Source: Wenzhouxiangella sp.
GTDB lineage: Bacteria; Pseudomonadota; Gammaproteobacteria; Xanthomonadales; Wenzhouxiangellaceae
DNA: 37,374 bases
NCBI GenBank assembly: GCA_007123055.1
Contig: SKSJ01000200.1
Coordinates: forward strand, 1 to 37,374
Reading direction: 5' to 3'
Shown here: in pieces, positions 35,579-37,374 of the stretch
Position numbering within the stretch: the first letter of the stretch is position 1
Layout of the letters: each line of letters opens with the position of its first letter
Notes under the pieces: model-generated
What the model saw: the letters and a program-made list of their open reading frames with translations, nothing else
Database searches by the model: none
Told to the model about the DNA's origin: nothing
Translations under genes and position numbers: made by a program

Positions 35579-36122
35579 CGCCCCCCAATTCGCCCATGAA
35601 ACGCCGGTAATACCGGAGCTCGTCGATGGAATCCCTGATATCCTCAAGCGCCTGATGCGAGGACTCCTTGGTAAAGCCTTCGGCAATTTCCGGCGCCCAG
35701 CGCCGGGCCAGTTCCTTGACGGTGCTGACATCGAGGTTGCGGTAGTGGAAAAACGCCTCGAGTTCGGGCATCAATCGCGCCATGAAACGTCGATCCTGGC
35801 AGATCGAATTACCGCACATCGGCGAAGCGCCGGACGGCACGTGTTCGGCCAGGAAGGTCAGCGTTCGCAGCTCCGCTTCCCGGGTGTCGATTTCGCTTTC
35901 CAGGCAACGTCGCACCAGGCCGGACTCGGTATGAGTACGGGTATTCCATTCGTCCATACCGTCGAGCACACCGGGCGGCGTGGCGATAGCGATCTCCGGG
36001 CCAGTTGCGATTTCCTCGAGCTGGGCATTGGTGACGATGGTCGCGATCTCGATAATGGCATCACTGGCCGGATCCAGGCCAGTCATTTCGAGATCGATCC
36101 AGACGAGATTGTTTTCGTGCAT
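35553..36122 (-). CDS. orn: Oligoribonuclease
   Basis: A 189-residue DEDDh 3'-5' exonuclease that degrades 2-5-base RNA (and pGpG) to nucleotides; usually essential. Exo I is W-I-D-L-E-M-T-G-L, Exo II includes [10 protein letters not shown], and Exo III contains [10 protein letters not shown]. The family normally ends close to D-E-L-R-Y-Y-R; here extra residues ending GVKPGSVKC follow and are encoded by the right arm of the repeat element. The ATG at 36122 is preferred to a GTG three codons upstream. It is divergent from rsgA with only 32 bases between the starts, a conserved gammaproteobacterial pairing. Confidence 0.96.
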   Translation of the reverse strand: MHENNLVWIDLEMTGLDPASDAIIEIATIVTNAQLEEIATGPEIAIATPPGVLDGMDEWNTRTHTESGLVRRCLESEIDTREAELRTLTFLAEHVPSGASPMCGNSICQDRRFMARLMPELEAFFHYRNLDVSTVKELARRWAPEIAEGFTKESSHQALEDIRDSIDELRYYRRFMGELGGVKPGSVKC

Positions 36123-36154
36123 GATGGACACCGCCAGTTCGGAAACGAAGGGTC

Positions 36155-37063
36155 GTGACTATACCAGCGTCAAGCGAGGAATCCACCCAAGAGCGACTGC
36201 TGGTCATCCAGGCCTCGTCGAACCGAGGCGTGGCCGCAAGACGCGACGGTGAGCTGGTCGGATTCCCCTTTCGTCGGCGCAGTGGCCGACCTTTGCCCGG
36301 CGATCGAATCAGCCTGGATGCGGCCGGCGCGCTCGATACCATCGCATCACGGGACAACATCTTCGGCCGCGGTGACGCCCGCGGGCGACTAAAGCCCATC
36401 GCCGCCAACCTCGACCAGGTCATCATCGTCATCGCGGCCGAACCGGCGCCCAGCCGGGATCTACTGCATCGCTATCTCGCCGCGGCCAACATTCAGGGAA
36501 TCCAGCCACTTGTCGTCGTCAACAAATGGGATCTCACACTTCCCGACAGCGCCCCTTTCAATGAACTCGAAGACCTGGGGTCACTGGGCTACGAGGTCAT
36601 ATGGACGCGCTGCACCGACGGCACTTCACTGGGTTGCCTGCCTGAACGTGTCGCCGGCAGAACAAGCCTGCTGGCCGGTCAATCCGGCGTCGGCAAGTCA
36701 TCTCTGCTCAATACCCTGATTCCCGACCTCGCCATACAGACCGGGGCCTTGTCACGAGTTACGGGCAAGGGCACGCACACCACCACATCCGCCACCCTGC
36801 ACCGCCTGGTGGAGGGTGGCTGGGTGGTCGACACCCCGGGTGTCTGGGAATATGGATTGTGGGCCATGGAGACCGCAACGTTGCAGCACGGCTTTCCCGA
36901 GTTCGCCAGGCATTCGGGAAGCTGTCGCTTCCGCAACTGTCGTCACCGCGACGAGCCCGGTTGTGCCATCCGCGCGGCCTCGGAAAACGGGACCATCCCC
37001 GCCTTTCGGCACGAAGCCTGGCTGCGACTACTGGCCGAACAGGAACGACTCAGAAGGCGCTAG
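36155..37063 (+). CDS. rsgA: Ribosome small-subunit-dependent GTPase A
   Basis: A 302-residue circularly permuted GTPase that checks late maturation of the 30S subunit. In order: an OB-fold (about residues 18-75), the permuted GTPase with N-K-W-D (G4) ahead of [12 protein letters not shown] (G1) and D-T-P-G-V (G3), and a C-terminal zinc knuckle [14 protein letters not shown]. It is shorter than the E. coli protein (350), mostly at the N-terminus. The start is GTG at 36155. The stop is 15 bases before the terminal inverted-repeat element. Confidence 0.96.
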   Translation: MTIPASSEESTQERLLVIQASSNRGVAARRDGELVGFPFRRRSGRPLPGDRISLDAAGALDTIASRDNIFGRGDARGRLKPIAANLDQVIIVIAAEPAPSRDLLHRYLAAANIQGIQPLVVVNKWDLTLPDSAPFNELEDLGSLGYEVIWTRCTDGTSLGCLPERVAGRTSLLAGQSGVGKSSLLNTLIPDLAIQTGALSRVTGKGTHTTTSATLHRLVEGGWVVDTPGVWEYGLWAMETATLQHGFPEFARHSGSCRFRNCRHRDEPGCAIRAASENGTIPAFRHEAWLRLLAEQERLRRR

Positions 37064-37078
37064 TGGGCCATGCGGTTA

Positions 37079-37374
37079 TTAGGTAACGCTCAGCCGTCGC
37101 ACAAGCCTCGTGGGCAAGGCGCGCGAGCGCAGGACTCGCCGTCGCCAATTCAAGCGAGCGGAACACGTGCAACGGCTTCACTCGCAAGGCTTCATTCGCT
37201 ACGTGAAAGTCGCCATGCGGTTTCGCCTGCCCTGCCCACGGCGCTTGTGCGGCGACCCTTCGGGAGCCACTGTGCTGGCGCGACTCGGCGTTGCGTTTCT
37301 TGGCAAGGACGCTGCCATTCCCTGCGAAACGCGCCTTGATTCGCGCCAGCACAGTGGCTCTGAGCGTTACCTAA
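37079..37374. mobile_element. MITE-like element with 15-bp terminal inverted repeats, at the window end
   Basis: TTAGGTAACGCTCAG at 37079-37093 is the exact reverse complement of 37360-37374. Inside are two long hairpins. The first is 37096-37256: GCACAAGC pairs with GCTTGTGC and GTGGGCA with TGCCCAC, plus flanking pairs. The second is 37264-37360: a perfect 20-base stem starting GAGCCACTGTGC, continued inward by GCGTTTC/GAAACGC. No plausible protein is encoded; frames across it overlap on both strands without family motifs. The bases just outside the left end are TTA, perhaps part of a target duplication, but the right flank is beyond the window. This fills the last 311 bases, which hold no gene. 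Confidence 0.75.

Noticed and set aside
37064-37374. Small frames of 75-100 codons on both strands at the right end.
   Set aside because: They lie across an inverted-repeat element, overlap each other and show no protein family pattern.

Overview
The window is about 37 kb of GC-rich bacterial chromosome, densely packed with housekeeping genes on both strands. Gene content and order point to a gammaproteobacterium: PilH-like regulator, SURF1/CtaB, fused GcvP, gyrA next to mtnA, lpxH, PpsR/PpsA and orn next to rsgA. The block carA-carB-greA-RpfE-like-recJ-prfB-lysS matches, from memory, the locus that carries the rpf (DSF signalling) genes in Xanthomonadaceae. I infer a lineage near Xanthomonadales/Chromatiales, for example Wenzhouxiangella-like. 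This is inference, not a database result.

Layout. 1-1012: end of an oxidoreductase, a single-domain response regulator and a peroxiredoxin. 1025-6430: a cytochrome-oxidase/heme assembly group (DUF2909 protein, SURF1, SCO-like protein, heme O synthase) whose last gene overlaps gcvP. 6453-10157: a large secreted subtilisin-like protease. 10171-15418: gyrA facing away from mtnA, then a periplasmic peptidyl-prolyl isomerase coupled to lpxH, which lacks a normal start codon. 15446-23193, minus strand, read from high to low coordinates: prfB (with the classical programmed +1 frameshift), lysS, a SAM methyltransferase, a divergent cyanophycin-synthetase-like Mur ligase, a lipocalin and a renalase-like flavoprotein. 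23381-23815: a plus-strand 'host attachment' family protein facing away from prfB. 23839-31427, minus strand: carA, carB, greA, RpfE-like, recJ, with a promoter and terminator-like attenuator ahead of carA. 31612-35381: a DUF1249 protein, ppsR, and divergently ppsA. 35553-37063: orn and rsgA, divergent.

The non-coding DNA is the most unusual part. Two intergenic elements (between prfB and lysS, and between carA and carB) are imperfect palindromes built from four CACGAAG heptamers per arm, spaced 9-12-9 bases (9-11-9 in one arm). A third element (35379-35578) has 27-bp inverted ends made of tandem AGTGTGA-type heptamers; it supplies the last codons of orn and overlaps the ppsA stop. A fourth (37079-37374) has perfect 15-bp terminal inverted repeats plus two internal long hairpins and ends exactly at the window edge, like a MITE at a contig break.

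The best candidate for an undescribed system is the methyltransferase plus cyanophycin-synthetase-like ligase pair (17017-20260). It sits just downstream of lysS, where the DSF genes lie in Xanthomonas and Xylella. Its ATP-grasp half looks altered while the Mur-ligase half keeps an intact P-loop.
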